The notes beneath the pieces are model-generated. The model was given only the letters and a program-made list of their open reading frames with translations, made no database searches and was not told the origin of the DNA. The translations under genes were made by a program, and so were the position numbers. Of a stretch of 41,589 nt of DNA, positions 23,349-32,031 are shown in pieces. Each line of letters begins with the position of its first letter. Positions within the stretch are counted from its first letter, which is position 1. Source of the stretch: Cyanobacteria bacterium UBA7753 (lineage in GTDB: Bacteria > Cyanobacteriota > Vampirovibrionia > Gastranaerophilales > Gastranaerophilaceae); NCBI GenBank assembly GCA_002481545.1, contig DLEF01000004.1, positions 1-41,589 on the forward strand. The letters are read 5' to 3'.

Positions 23349-23849
23349 TTATCTGTAGTTTGTAAATTGAAGCGGATAATCAAATTTGTCTTCCTTTTCT
23401 CTCAACATTTTTATGACCGCCTGCAAATCATCTCTGCTCTTGCCCGTGACTCTTACTTGTTCACCTTGGATTGAGGCTTGAACCTTCAGTTTTGAGGCTT
23501 TTATCTCCGCAACAATCTTTTTTGCGAGCTCTTGTGTCAAACCTTTTCTCAGGTTGTAGACTTTTCTGACATTCCCGCCCAGAGCGTTTTCTACGGGTTG
23601 CGCATCAAGTATTTTTATACTCAACCCTCGTTTTATCAACTTGGATTGAAGAATATCATCAATGTTTTTCAACTTCATCTCGTCAGAGGTCGTAACCGTG
23701 ATTGTTTTGTCGGCATCAAGTTCGACCTTGGAATTTGAATTTTTCAAATCAAATCTTGTCGATAAATCTCTGTTAACCTGATCGATTGCGTTAACCAATT
23801 CTTGTTTATCAAATTCGGATACAATATCAAAACTGCTGTCTTTAGCCAT
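23349..23849 (-). CDS. yajQ: YajQ family nucleotide-binding protein
   Basis: The protein has 166 aa from the ATG at 23849, chosen because AAGGAG lies eight bases upstream; a GTG three codons earlier overlaps that site. The family signature runs throughout: SSFDIVSEFDKQELVNAIDQ, STRFDLKNS, SKVELDADKTI, then NLRKGLTQELAKKIV and the closing PLQFTNYR. YajQ proteins have two ferredoxin-like halves; some bind cyclic di-GMP and act on transcription factors, others bind tRNA or GTP. The role here is unknown. Element B lies just downstream. Confidence 0.95.
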   Translation of the reverse strand: MAKDSSFDIVSEFDKQELVNAIDQVNRDLSTRFDLKNSNSKVELDADKTITVTTSDEMKLKNIDDILQSKLIKRGLSIKILDAQPVENALGGNVRKVYNLRKGLTQELAKKIVAEIKASKLKVQASIQGEQVRVTGKSRDDLQAVIKMLREKEDKFDYPLQFTNYR

Positions 23850-23931
23850 AATACACACTCCTTATCAAATTCTACAAAAATATATTACCCTAAACCTTGA
23901 AAAATATAAAGCAGTGGAAATAAGATATTAT

Positions 23932-24888
23932 TTAGACCTTATGGCACGCGACAAAATGGGCGTTACCTCTGTCAGTAAGGACAGGAACGGTAGAACAAAG
24001 CGCTTTGTCATACAGTTTACATCTTGGGGAAAATCTGCACCCCTCAATCTTATCCTGTATACTCGGAGGCTGTCCCTCAATAGTTTTAAGCCTCTTTTCC
24101 GTACAATTTGCAGGCAAAGCCGCCATAAGCGCCTTAGAGTACGGGTGCATCATATTCTTAAAGAACTCGTCCTTTTGAGCATTCTCAACAATTCTGCCCG
24201 AATACATAACGGATACTTCATCGGCATACTCACCGACCAATCCCAAATCGTGCGTAATCAAAAGTATAGCAGTTCCGAATTTCTCTTTTATATCTTTTAA
24301 CAGTTTCATTATCTGCGCCTGTATAGTTACATCAAGCGCGGTCGTCGGCTCGTCCGCAATAATAATCTTTGCGTTCGACGCCAGTGCCATTGCAATAATT
24401 ACTCTCTGTTTCATCCCGCCCGACAGCTCATGCGGATATGCCTCAAACTTTTCTTCAGGATTAGGAATCTTTACCAAAGATAAAACTTCTATAGCTTTAT
24501 CCTTTGCCTCTTTCTTTGATAAGGTCTTATCCTTCTCAATAACCTCTAATAACTGGTTCCCGATAGTATACAAAGGATCTAACGATGTCATAGGATCCTG
24601 CGGAATAAGTGCAATCTCCGAGCCTCTAATCTTTCTCAATTTCTTATTTGAAAGCTCCAAAACATTTCTGCCGTCAAACAATATCTCTCCGCCCGTAATC
24701 TGCGCATTCTTAGGTAATAAATTAATTATACTCATTGCCGTGACGGATTTTCCGCAGCCTGATTCCCCGACTAACGCGTGCATCTCACCTTTTTTAAGAG
24801 ATAGTGAAACATCGTACAAGGTCGGGCACAACCCCGCCTCCACGTGGAAAGACAAATTAAGATTTTTTATCTCCAATATTGTACTCAT
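23932..24888 (-). CDS. OppD/DppD-type peptide ABC transporter ATPase
   Basis: The protein has 318 aa. Walker A GESGCGKS, Q-loop IPQDPMTSLDP, signature LSGGMKQR, Walker B IIIADEPTTALD and the H-loop LLITHDLGLV are all intact. The C-terminal oligopeptide/dipeptide extension with Cys residues (CRFSPRCKLYDKALC) is typical of OppD, DppD and NikD subunits. These ATPases normally work with two permeases, a binding protein and an OppF partner, none of which is in the window, so the subunits must be encoded elsewhere. The gene is divergent from prmA, with a symmetrical shared promoter region. Confidence 0.93.
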   Translation of the reverse strand: MSTILEIKNLNLSFHVEAGLCPTLYDVSLSLKKGEMHALVGESGCGKSVTAMSIINLLPKNAQITGGEILFDGRNVLELSNKKLRKIRGSEIALIPQDPMTSLDPLYTIGNQLLEVIEKDKTLSKKEAKDKAIEVLSLVKIPNPEEKFEAYPHELSGGMKQRVIIAMALASNAKIIIADEPTTALDVTIQAQIMKLLKDIKEKFGTAILLITHDLGLVGEYADEVSVMYSGRIVENAQKDEFFKNMMHPYSKALMAALPANCTEKRLKTIEGQPPSIQDKIEGCRFSPRCKLYDKALCSTVPVLTDRGNAHFVACHKV

Positions 24889-24894
24889 AAAGTT

Positions 24895-24943
24895 ATTTTA
24901 CAATAAAATTCGTCCTTGTGAATAGTCTTTCACGGTATAAAAT
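24895..24943. promoter_or_regulatory. Symmetrical divergent leaderless promoters (oppD-like / prmA)
   Basis: Both -10 boxes read TAAAAT (minus 24900-24895, plus 24938-24943), each six bases from its ATG. The -35 boxes overlap in one sequence, TTGTGAA (24916-24922): TTGTGA on plus and TTCACA on minus, each with a 16-base spacer. The arrangement is symmetrical about 24919. Polymerase could occupy only one promoter at a time. Confidence 0.55.
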
Positions 24944-24949
24944 TAAACT

Positions 24950-25861
24950 ATGGACAAATATTATGAACTCTATATAAAAATAAACCCGAAAATGGAAGAC
25001 GATGTCTCTAACATCTGTTTTGAAAACCTTGACTGCGAAGGCGTACTCTTAGAGGAACAGAAATTCGGCGACGAAGGTATGACGGAAACCTCTAGAGGAA
25101 CCCTGCGCGTATTCTTGCGTTCTCTCAAATCCCCCGACAACAAAGACATCTGTGAGTTCATAAAAGAAAAACATTCTGAACTTTTGAAAAACGGCTTTAC
25201 GGAAGACGACCTCGGAAGCTGGGACTGCGCACTTTTAGAAAAAGAAAACGAAGACTGGCAAAAGAAATGGAAAGAAAACTGGGATGTCACTCACATCTCC
25301 GACAAAGTCGTAATTGTACCATCGTGGTTGAGTTATAACCCAAAACCCGAGGAAGTAATCGTATCACTCGATCCGGGTTGCGCCTTCGGCTCAGGCACAC
25401 ACCAAACCACCCAACTGTGCGTTGTCGCAATGGAACAATATATCAACAACGTAAAAGGCAAAGATGTAGCCGATATCGGTATGGGCTCGGGTATCTTATC
25501 AATAATAGCAAAGAAACTCGGCGCACGCTATGTCTACGGCTGTGACAACGACGACACAGTAATAGATGTCGCAATAGAAAATGCCCGCAAAAATAACGTC
25601 GAATGCGAGTTTGAACTCAACACCGCAGACAACGTACACAAAAAATTTGATTTTATTTGCGCAAATATTTTGCACAATGTCCTGCACGATATCATGCCTG
25701 ACCTCAAACGAATACTGAAACCAGAAGGCGTAATATCTCTGTCAGGCATCCTTAAAGGCAAACAAGATGTCGTCCTAGAGGCAATAGAAGAAAACGGACT
25801 CAAAATCTTAAAAACCAACGAAATGGAACCGTGGATATCTTATGTAGTCGGGATAAAATAG
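24950..25861 (+). CDS. prmA: Ribosomal protein L11 methyltransferase
   Basis: The protein has 303 aa. An N-terminal L11-recognition domain (YYELYIKINPKMEDDVS...) precedes the class I SAM methyltransferase domain with the PrmA signature LDPGCAFGSGTHQTTQL, motif I DIGMGSGILSIIAKKLGA, and CANILHNVLHDIMPDL. PrmA trimethylates lysines and the N-terminal amine of ribosomal protein L11. The PGxAFG(T/S)GxHxTT motif carries Ser rather than the usual Thr. No Shine-Dalgarno precedes the ATG. Confidence 0.95.
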   Translation: MDKYYELYIKINPKMEDDVSNICFENLDCEGVLLEEQKFGDEGMTETSRGTLRVFLRSLKSPDNKDICEFIKEKHSELLKNGFTEDDLGSWDCALLEKENEDWQKKWKENWDVTHISDKVVIVPSWLSYNPKPEEVIVSLDPGCAFGSGTHQTTQLCVVAMEQYINNVKGKDVADIGMGSGILSIIAKKLGARYVYGCDNDDTVIDVAIENARKNNVECEFELNTADNVHKKFDFICANILHNVLHDIMPDLKRILKPEGVISLSGILKGKQDVVLEAIEENGLKILKTNEMEPWISYVVGIK

Positions 25862-26077
25862 TAATATTATAACGTTATACATATACGGGAACGGGTAATA
25901 TTGAGATTAAGGTTTTATTTGATATGTAAAGAAAAACCAGCTGGATTGCCACGAAATCCAAGCCTTTGGATTTCTCGCAATGACACACACATTAACGCAC
26001 AATTTCTTTTGCTAAAATTATCTTGGACAGCAATAGAAACATTTGTATAACAATAACATTTCAGGCGTTGTTTAAAT
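25862..26077. other. Gap with a GATTGCC...CGCAATGACA palindrome
   Basis: Between convergent prmA and murJ. Positions 25952-25987 hold a hairpin (ATTGCCACGAAATCCAA / TTGGATTTCTCGCAAT) followed by GACA, a dispersed repeat type. The rest shows nothing recognisable. Confidence 0.6.
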
Positions 26078-27718
26078 CTATCTTTTTAGTTTTGCAAGGA
26101 CTCTGTCTTTGACTTCGTCAACATATCCGACTTTGAATATCAAACTCATTGCAACGTAAGAAACAGCCAATACAACGGATACAACGGATATTCTCAAAAT
26201 CTCAAATACAGGAAGTGCCATAGAATTAGCGAAAATGCCCATCCATTTAGCCGTCAGATAACACAAAATAAACGATACCGCGCCTATTGATATCATCTTT
26301 GCGAGGTTAACAAACAAATCTTTATAATCAAGTTTTATTTTCTTACCCATCAAAACTCCGAGTCCGATTGCATTATAGAAGGTTACAAGTGATGTGGAAA
26401 GTGTAATTCCGCCTATCTGCATTCCCATAATCGTGATAAATATAAAGTTAAACAAAACCTTCAACACAATGGACGAAGTCGCAACTACAAACGGAGTCTT
26501 AGCGTCGTCATATGCATAATAAACCCTTGTAATTGAGTCTCTGAACACATAAGGCAAAATAGATACTGACAGGAACAACAGCGCGTCGAATACCATAACA
26601 GAGCTGTTATAGTCAAATTCGCCTCTCTCAAAGACTAATCTTACAGCGTCCATTCCGACCGTCGCAATACCGATAATAATAGGAATAGCTACATAAAAGA
26701 GTAATCCTACACCCTTATTGAAATATGATTTTATTCCGTCCTCATCCTTCTTTGCGACCAATCTTGTAAACAGAGGGAACAGCGGAACCAAAAACGCCGT
26801 AACCAAAATCCCTACAGGGAATTGGAAAATTCTGTTCGCATACCCGAGGGACGTCCACGCCCCGTCCTTCAAAGACGAAGTAAAGAACATATCAATATAT
26901 ATATGCAATTGTCCGATAGTGGAACTCAATATAGCAGGGAACACAAGTTCAATAAGTGTTTTCAATTCGGGGTTATTCCAAAAACAGAAGTTAGGTTTAA
27001 ACCTGAACCCGATTTTACGTATCTGAGGGAACTGAAGCAAGAACTGACACAAAGCACCTATCGTTGTTGCCCAAGCCAGAATATAACAGTTGCTGTCCGA
27101 CAAATGCCACCCGAAAACCTTATTCATAAACGGAACGCTCAAACATCCCGCAATAACCGCAAGGCTCATCATTATCGGTGAAAAATTAGGCAACATAAAC
27201 TTTTTATAGGTAATCAAAAGCCCGTAATAAATCCCGACAATACCGCCCACAATAAAGACAGGCGTCATTATTCTCAAGTGCTGTGCAGACAAGGCTATCA
27301 TCGCGGCAGAGCCGTTATTGATGATTATTTTCATAACCCACGGCGCAAAGATATAGAACAATATCCCGAGAACCGAGAAGAACAGCACACTCGCCATAAG
27401 GAAGGTATTATATAACTTATTCACAAACTCGGAAGGTTTCTCGTTCAAGTCAGGGATAAGTTTAGAAAAAACAGCAACGGTTGCACTGTGCAAAGGCCCG
27501 CCGACACCGCCTAATAATATTATCGCAAACGACGGTATCTGATATGCGTAAAAATATGCGTCGGATTGCCACGTTGTACCGTAATACTTAGCAGTCACAA
27601 CATCACGCAAAAAGCCTATACCCTTGCTCAAGATAGTTACAAGAGCAATAAGCCAAGCGGCTTTTAGGATGCTTGTACCTTCTTCTTTCTTCTTCCCGTT
27701 CACTTCCGAATTGTCCAT
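26078..27718 (-). CDS. murJ: Lipid II flippase MurJ
   Basis: The protein has 546 aa with about 14 hydrophobic segments and the MVF family opening (SKGIGFLRDVVTAKYYGTTWQSDAYFYAYQIPSF), with the conserved Arg and Asp facing the cavity in TM1. MurJ moves lipid-linked peptidoglycan precursors to the periplasmic side. The first 18 residues (DNSEVNGKKKEEGTS) are a polar extension. Stop at 26078, about 215 bases from the convergent prmA. The start has no Shine-Dalgarno. Confidence 0.95.
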   Translation of the reverse strand: MDNSEVNGKKKEEGTSILKAAWLIALVTILSKGIGFLRDVVTAKYYGTTWQSDAYFYAYQIPSFAIILLGGVGGPLHSATVAVFSKLIPDLNEKPSEFVNKLYNTFLMASVLFFSVLGILFYIFAPWVMKIIINNGSAAMIALSAQHLRIMTPVFIVGGIVGIYYGLLITYKKFMLPNFSPIMMSLAVIAGCLSVPFMNKVFGWHLSDSNCYILAWATTIGALCQFLLQFPQIRKIGFRFKPNFCFWNNPELKTLIELVFPAILSSTIGQLHIYIDMFFTSSLKDGAWTSLGYANRIFQFPVGILVTAFLVPLFPLFTRLVAKKDEDGIKSYFNKGVGLLFYVAIPIIIGIATVGMDAVRLVFERGEFDYNSSVMVFDALLFLSVSILPYVFRDSITRVYYAYDDAKTPFVVATSSIVLKVLFNFIFITIMGMQIGGITLSTSLVTFYNAIGLGVLMGKKIKLDYKDLFVNLAKMISIGAVSFILCYLTAKWMGIFANSMALPVFEILRISVVSVVLAVSYVAMSLIFKVGYVDEVKDRVLAKLKR

Positions 27719-27730
27719 AGGTTAATTATA
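27719..27730 (-). promoter_or_regulatory. -10 box placing the murJ ATG at +1
   Basis: On the minus strand TATAAT (27730-27725), six bases (TAACCT), then the ATG. The -35 region is not recognisable. Confidence 0.5.
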
Positions 27731-27792
27731 TATCAAATATTATTATAAAGATACTAGGACACTAATGGATTAGGAGTCCCTCTGTAGAAAAC

Positions 27793-28019
27793 GTAGGGGG
27801 TGATGTTTCGCCCCAATGGACAACTCGGCAAATTGTACGTTTTTGTCATCCTGAGCAATAATTTGTATTTATGTGATAAAACCGTTCGGATAACAGCGAA
27901 GGATCTTATAAGTAAACATTATAAAAAAGATTCTTCGCACATACTTTGTTGCATGTGCTCAGAATGACAGTAACGCAGGATTACCAAATTCGGTATTGGT
28001 GCGAAACATCGCACCCTAC
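27793..28019. repeat. Composite nested palindrome E
   Basis: Three inverted pairs are nested: an outer pair GTAGGGGGTGATGTTTCGCC (from 27793) with GCGAAACATCGCACCCTAC (to 28019); a middle pair TGTCATCCTGAGC (27844-27856) with GCTCAGAATGACA (27957-27969); and an inner pair GCGAAGGATCTT with AAGATTCTTCGC around 27887-27945. No ORF is inside. It looks like one palindromic element inserted into another. Confidence 0.75.
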
Positions 28020-28029
28020 TTCGCTAATT

Positions 28030-28206
28030 TCGTCAGGCAGTGCCTGACCTACATTCCGGACAGTTTTGTCGGTGCGGTAGTGACCGCACCCTACTTTTCA
28101 AGTTAAAAGTTATAAGTTCAAAGTTTGAAGTTAATAACTTTGCACTTTTAACTTTGCACTTTACACTTCCTTAGTGTCTTAGAGCCTTACTGCCTTAGTA
28201 TTTTTC
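28030..28206. repeat. Palindromes and AAGTTAAAAGTT repeat, copy F1
   Basis: GTCAGGCAGTGCCTGAC (28032-28048) and GGTGCGGTAGTGACCGCACC (28071-28090) are palindromes. They are followed by a foldback of AAGTTAAAAGTT...AACTTTTAACTT-type arms to about 28170 and a CCTTAGTGTCTTAG tail also present near base 200. 28071-28169 is nearly identical to 28852-28950. Confidence 0.75.
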
Positions 28207-28827
28207 CTAGATATATTTTAAAATCTCGCTCAAATCTTTGTTTTCAATAACAATTGTTGCGTGCTCTCTCAATACGGGTTTTGCACAAAACGCAACGCGT
28301 GTATCCGCATACTTGAACATACTCAAATCATTCGCACCGTCACCGACAGCCATTGTGTCTTTGGATGTTATACCGAGCAAATGCTGCAATCTCTTTAACA
28401 TCTCGCCCTTGCTCGTTCCGAACATCATTTCACCGCCGACTTTGCCCGTCAAAATCCCGTCTTTTGCGTGCAAAATATTTGAAAAATCAGCGTCAATTCC
28501 GTACTTTTCGCAAAACGGAGTAGTCCCGTTCTTGAACCCGCCAGAGAAACAAACGATTTTATAACCTCTGTCTTTTAGCTCTTTTACAAGTGTTTCAACC
28601 CCTCTCATAGGCGGTAAAGTCTTACAAATCTCATTCACCTTTGATTCAGGCATACCCTTCAAAAGCGATACACGGTATTGGAGGCTTTCAAAGAAATCAA
28701 TCTCGCCTCTCATAGCTCTGTCCGTTACGGCCTTGACTTCTTTGTCAATCCCGAGTTTCCGAGCCAATATTTCCAAGGTTTCCCCGTCCATCAATGTTGA
28801 GTCAAAATCAAATACCGCAAGTTTCAT
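28207..28827 (-). CDS. serB: Phosphoserine phosphatase
   Basis: The protein has 206 aa, the catalytic HAD core without an ACT domain. Motif I FDFDSTL with nucleophile Asp7 and acid/base Asp9, motif II CFSGGF, and motif III VGDGANDLSMF are all present. It dephosphorylates O-phosphoserine to serine, the last pathway step. An AAGGAT Shine-Dalgarno precedes the ATG. It is the third gene of a minus-strand serine cluster, 139 bases after serA. The gap holds repeat copy F2, and copy F1 follows the stop, so serB is bracketed by near-identical direct repeats. Confidence 0.94.
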   Translation of the reverse strand: MKLAVFDFDSTLMDGETLEILARKLGIDKEVKAVTDRAMRGEIDFFESLQYRVSLLKGMPESKVNEICKTLPPMRGVETLVKELKDRGYKIVCFSGGFKNGTTPFCEKYGIDADFSNILHAKDGILTGKVGGEMMFGTSKGEMLKRLQHLLGITSKDTMAVGDGANDLSMFKYADTRVAFCAKPVLREHATIVIENKDLSEILKYI

Positions 28828-28851
28828 TTGTTATCCTTTTTTAGTTTCGTT

Positions 28852-28950
28852 GGTGCGGTAGTGACCGCACCCTACTTTTCAAGTTAAAAGTTATAAGTTC
28901 AAAGTTCTAAGTTATTAACTCTGCACTTTTAACTTTGAACTTTGCGCTTT
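28852..28950. repeat. AAGTTAAAAGTT repeat, copy F2
   Basis: GGTGCGGTAGTGACCGCACCCTACTTTTC and the AAGTTAAAAGTTATAAGTTC arm are identical to copy F1; the rest differs at a handful of positions. Same orientation as F1, so the two are direct repeats flanking serB. Confidence 0.8.
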
Positions 28951-28966
28951 CTTACGCCATTTACCC

Positions 28967-30559
28967 CTACGCAGTCAACTTAACATACTTCGGATTATGT
29001 ACCCCGTCTATTGCCTCTATAGCGTTCAACGTATCATTTTGGACTTCCGTATCAACGTTGATAACCATTATAGATTCGGTTGCGTGTTTATCGTTCTTTT
29101 GTACAACGTTCATAGAGCCGATGTTGATACCGTTTTCACCGATTACTTTAGCAACCTGCGCAATCATTGACGGTTTGTTTACGTGAGGAACAATAAGCAT
29201 ATGTCTTTCAGGTCTTATCGTAGTTCCGTAATCGTTTATCTTAACAATTCTCGGAATATCTTTTGCGATAAGCGCGCCCGCAACGGTCGTTACATCCTTA
29301 TCCGTCGTGAGTTTTACCGTAATCAAGCCCGCGTAATTGCATTTAACGTTTGAACGGGTAGAGATGATATCAATACCGCGTTTTTTAGCAATAACAGGAG
29401 CATTTACGTAATTAACACCCTCTAATGTAGAAGATAGGGCACCTTTAAGAACTGCAACTTCCAACGGTTGGATATCCAAATCAGCCAAATCACCTTGAGC
29501 GGTAATCTCGATAGATTTAATCTTGCCGTCTGTTACCTGAACAGCCAATTCGCCCGAGTTCTCTGCTATCTGCATATAATCTTTTACAGGTTCCAGCTTA
29601 TCAGGTCTCAAAGACGGAATATTTACGGCAGAAGATGCCGAACCGCCCGAAAGGACTGCCTTTATCTGTTCCGCAACATCAATCGCTACATTCAATTGAG
29701 CCTCTTTTGTACTTGCGCCAAGGTGCGGAGTCAAAACAACATTGCCTTTACAATCTAAGAGAGGGCAAGTCTCAATATGAGGTTCATTTTCATAAACATC
29801 AATTGCAGCCCCTGCAACATAACCTGAATTAATGGCATCTCTAAGGTCAGCCTCATTGATAATTCCGCCTCTTGCACAGTTTACAAGTCTTACACCCTGT
29901 TTCATCTTAGCAATTGTGTCTTTGTTTATCATATTCAAAGTATCTTTTGTTTTAGGTACGTGAACAGTGATAAAATCGCATTTACCCCAGAAATTATCGA
30001 GGTTCTCTACGTATTCTGCGCCCGCTTTTTCAACAATCTCTTTTGATGCAAACGGATCATATACAACAACTTTCATTCCCAAAGCCATTGCAACATCGGC
30101 AACGTGTGAGCCAATCTTACCGAACCCGATAATACCTAAAGTCTTTTTGTATAACTCTGTTCCGACAAATTTACTTCTGTCCCATCTGCCTTCTAAGGTG
30201 GATTTTACGGCAGGAGCAACATTACGAGCCATTGCAAGCATTAGAGCAATAGTTTGTTCCGCAGCCGCCATTGTGTTCCCGTCAGGAGAATTTACAACGA
30301 TGATACCTTTTTGGGTTGCTGCATCGATATCAATATTATCAACTCCGACACCTGCTCTTCCGATTATTTTCAAATTCTTTGCAGCATCAATAATCTTCGC
30401 TGTTACCTTAGTTTGGCTTCTTACCATAAGTGCGTCATATTCGCCAATCTTTTGTACAAGCTCATCTTCCGTCATAGTCGGTAAAAAATCGACCTCTGCA
30501 ACAGGTTCAATAATTTTTCCCGCTGCCTCATTTATTTTATCTGTAATAAGTACCTTCAT
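28967..30559 (-). CDS. serA: D-3-phosphoglycerate dehydrogenase
   Basis: The protein has 530 aa, the long SerA form. It contains the substrate-binding domain (VRSQTKVTAKII), a Rossmann domain LGIIGFGKIGSHVADVA, catalytic Arg/Glu/His regions (NCARGGII, HLGASTKEAQ), an intervening ASB domain (about 320-450) and a C-terminal ACT domain (HMLIVPHVNKPSMIAQVAKV...). It oxidises 3-phosphoglycerate to phosphohydroxypyruvate. The ACT and ASB domains suggest allosteric serine control. An AAGGAG Shine-Dalgarno seven bases upstream sets the start. Confidence 0.97.
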   Translation of the reverse strand: MKVLITDKINEAAGKIIEPVAEVDFLPTMTEDELVQKIGEYDALMVRSQTKVTAKIIDAAKNLKIIGRAGVGVDNIDIDAATQKGIIVVNSPDGNTMAAAEQTIALMLAMARNVAPAVKSTLEGRWDRSKFVGTELYKKTLGIIGFGKIGSHVADVAMALGMKVVVYDPFASKEIVEKAGAEYVENLDNFWGKCDFITVHVPKTKDTLNMINKDTIAKMKQGVRLVNCARGGIINEADLRDAINSGYVAGAAIDVYENEPHIETCPLLDCKGNVVLTPHLGASTKEAQLNVAIDVAEQIKAVLSGGSASSAVNIPSLRPDKLEPVKDYMQIAENSGELAVQVTDGKIKSIEITAQGDLADLDIQPLEVAVLKGALSSTLEGVNYVNAPVIAKKRGIDIISTRSNVKCNYAGLITVKLTTDKDVTTVAGALIAKDIPRIVKINDYGTTIRPERHMLIVPHVNKPSMIAQVAKVIGENGINIGSMNVVQKNDKHATESIMVINVDTEVQNDTLNAIEAIDGVHNPKYVKLTA

Positions 30560-30584
30560 TTATTCTCCTTTGTTTTTCGGTTAA

Positions 30585-30734
30585 GTCGGTGCAGTATTGA
30601 CCACACCCCACCCTTTTTTTAGATTTTATCGGTTTAGTCGGTGCGTTAGCGAACGCACCCTACTACTGCGCACCCTACTACTATTATTATCAAAACACAA
30701 TAATAATTATGCATTATGAATTATGCATTATAAA
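30585..30734. repeat. Palindromic repeats between aminotransferase and serA
   Basis: GGTGCAGTATTGACCACACC (about 30588-30607) and GGTGCGTTAGCGAACGCACC (30640-30659) are related GGTGCG palindromes, as in F1 and F2. A near-palindrome of TAATTATGCATTATGAATTATGCATTATAAATTA type (about 30700-30738) runs into the end of the aminotransferase gene. Confidence 0.7.
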
Positions 30735-31886
30735 TTATTGATTGAGTTCTTCGATAACGGTCTTAACCCCTTTACCTACTTCAAACTTGTGTCCGAGTTT
30801 CTTCATTGTAGCCTCAAGAGCGCCTACAGCTGTGATAATATCTCTGTCGGATACAAAGCCCAATGTACCCATTCTGAAGATTTTGTCTTTAAGTTTGTTC
30901 TGACCGTTCGCAACAACGATATCAAAGTCATTCTTCAAAGTACTTCTGATATCAGGAACAGAGATACCTTCAGGCGGATAGATAGAGGTGATAGAATGGC
31001 TTGCATTCTTATCATCTTTCACAACAAGCTCAAGGTTGATAGCTTTAACAGCATGTCTCAAAGCCATTGCATGACGTCTGTGACGTTCGTTCATATTTTC
31101 AATTCCGTCTTCTTTAATCATCTCAAGTGCCTTGTTCAAACCTACGAACAGGTTAACGGCAGGAGTGAACGGAGTAGAATTTGCTCTTGTTGATTTTCTG
31201 TATGCTGCCCAATCCCAATAGAAACTAGGATGTTTGCACTGTTCGTATACCTTCCAAGCCCTTTCGTTAGCAACCAAGAAAGATAATCCCGGAGGAATCA
31301 TAAACCCTTTCTGAGAACCTGAAATAAGAACATCAATGCCCCATTCGTCAGGTTTACATTCCATTGCACAAACGGAAGTTACACCGTCAACAACAGATAT
31401 TGCGCCGTGCTCACGGATAATAGAACACAAAGTCTTTACATAGTTTGCAGCTCCCGTTGAGGTTTCACTGTGTGTAAGAGTAACAATTTTAATTTTCTTT
31501 TCGGTATCTTCCGCAAGACGTTTTCTCAAAACTTCAGGATCAATAACCTGTCCTGATTCAACCTCTATTTTCTCTACAACAGCTCCTCTTGATTCGGCTA
31601 TCTTAGCCCAACGGTTACCAAAGTTACCTAAACTCAAGCATAAAACGTTATCACCTTCGTTAATCAAGTTTTCAAGTGCTGCGCACATTGCGCCGGTACC
31701 GCTTGCAGTATAAACAAATACATCATTTTCAGTTCTGAAAACATATTTCAAATTTTTATAAACATTTTCCAATATTGCGGAAAACTCGGTACTTCTGTGA
31801 CCTATAGGGTGCTTTGCAATTTCTAACATAACTGATTCCGGTACAGGTGTAGGCCCCGGTATCATCAAAAATGTTTTATCCTTCAT
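30735..31886 (-). CDS. Class V aminotransferase (serine-pyruvate/phosphoserine type)
   Basis: The protein has 383 aa from the ATG at 31886, which has GGAGGAG upstream. Hallmarks are the MIPGPTPVPESV opening, TASGTGAMCAALENL, HSETSTG, VVDGVTSV and the PLP lysine in ISGSQKG (Lys193). Family members act on serine, alanine, glyoxylate or phosphohydroxypyruvate. It is the first gene of a cluster whose next genes are serA and serB, and no serC is in the window. I infer it supplies the phosphoserine aminotransferase step, as class V enzymes do in some thermophiles. Serine-glyoxylate aminotransferase is the main alternative. A TATAAT -10 lies at 31915-31920. Confidence 0.9.
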   Translation of the reverse strand: MKDKTFLMIPGPTPVPESVMLEIAKHPIGHRSTEFSAILENVYKNLKYVFRTENDVFVYTASGTGAMCAALENLINEGDNVLCLSLGNFGNRWAKIAESRGAVVEKIEVESGQVIDPEVLRKRLAEDTEKKIKIVTLTHSETSTGAANYVKTLCSIIREHGAISVVDGVTSVCAMECKPDEWGIDVLISGSQKGFMIPPGLSFLVANERAWKVYEQCKHPSFYWDWAAYRKSTRANSTPFTPAVNLFVGLNKALEMIKEDGIENMNERHRRHAMALRHAVKAINLELVVKDDKNASHSITSIYPPEGISVPDIRSTLKNDFDIVVANGQNKLKDKIFRMGTLGFVSDRDIITAVGALEATMKKLGHKFEVGKGVKTVIEELNQ

Positions 31887-31914
31887 AAATACTCCTCCAT
31901 TTAAATACAGACTG

Positions 31915-31943
31915 ATTATATCCATTATTGCATAAAAATGAAA
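31915..31943 (-). promoter_or_regulatory. Predicted promoter of the serine cluster
   Basis: On the minus strand TTTCAT, a 17-base spacer and a perfect TATAAT (31920-31915) give a start near 31908 and a leader of about 22 nt with a GGAGGAG Shine-Dalgarno. Confidence 0.55.
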
Positions 31944-32031
31944 TAATCAGCGTTTATTATGCCCGAGTTGTTAATATAATTTACAAAAGATAATAAAACT
32001 TATTCATTTAATCAAAGACAATTTTAAACTT

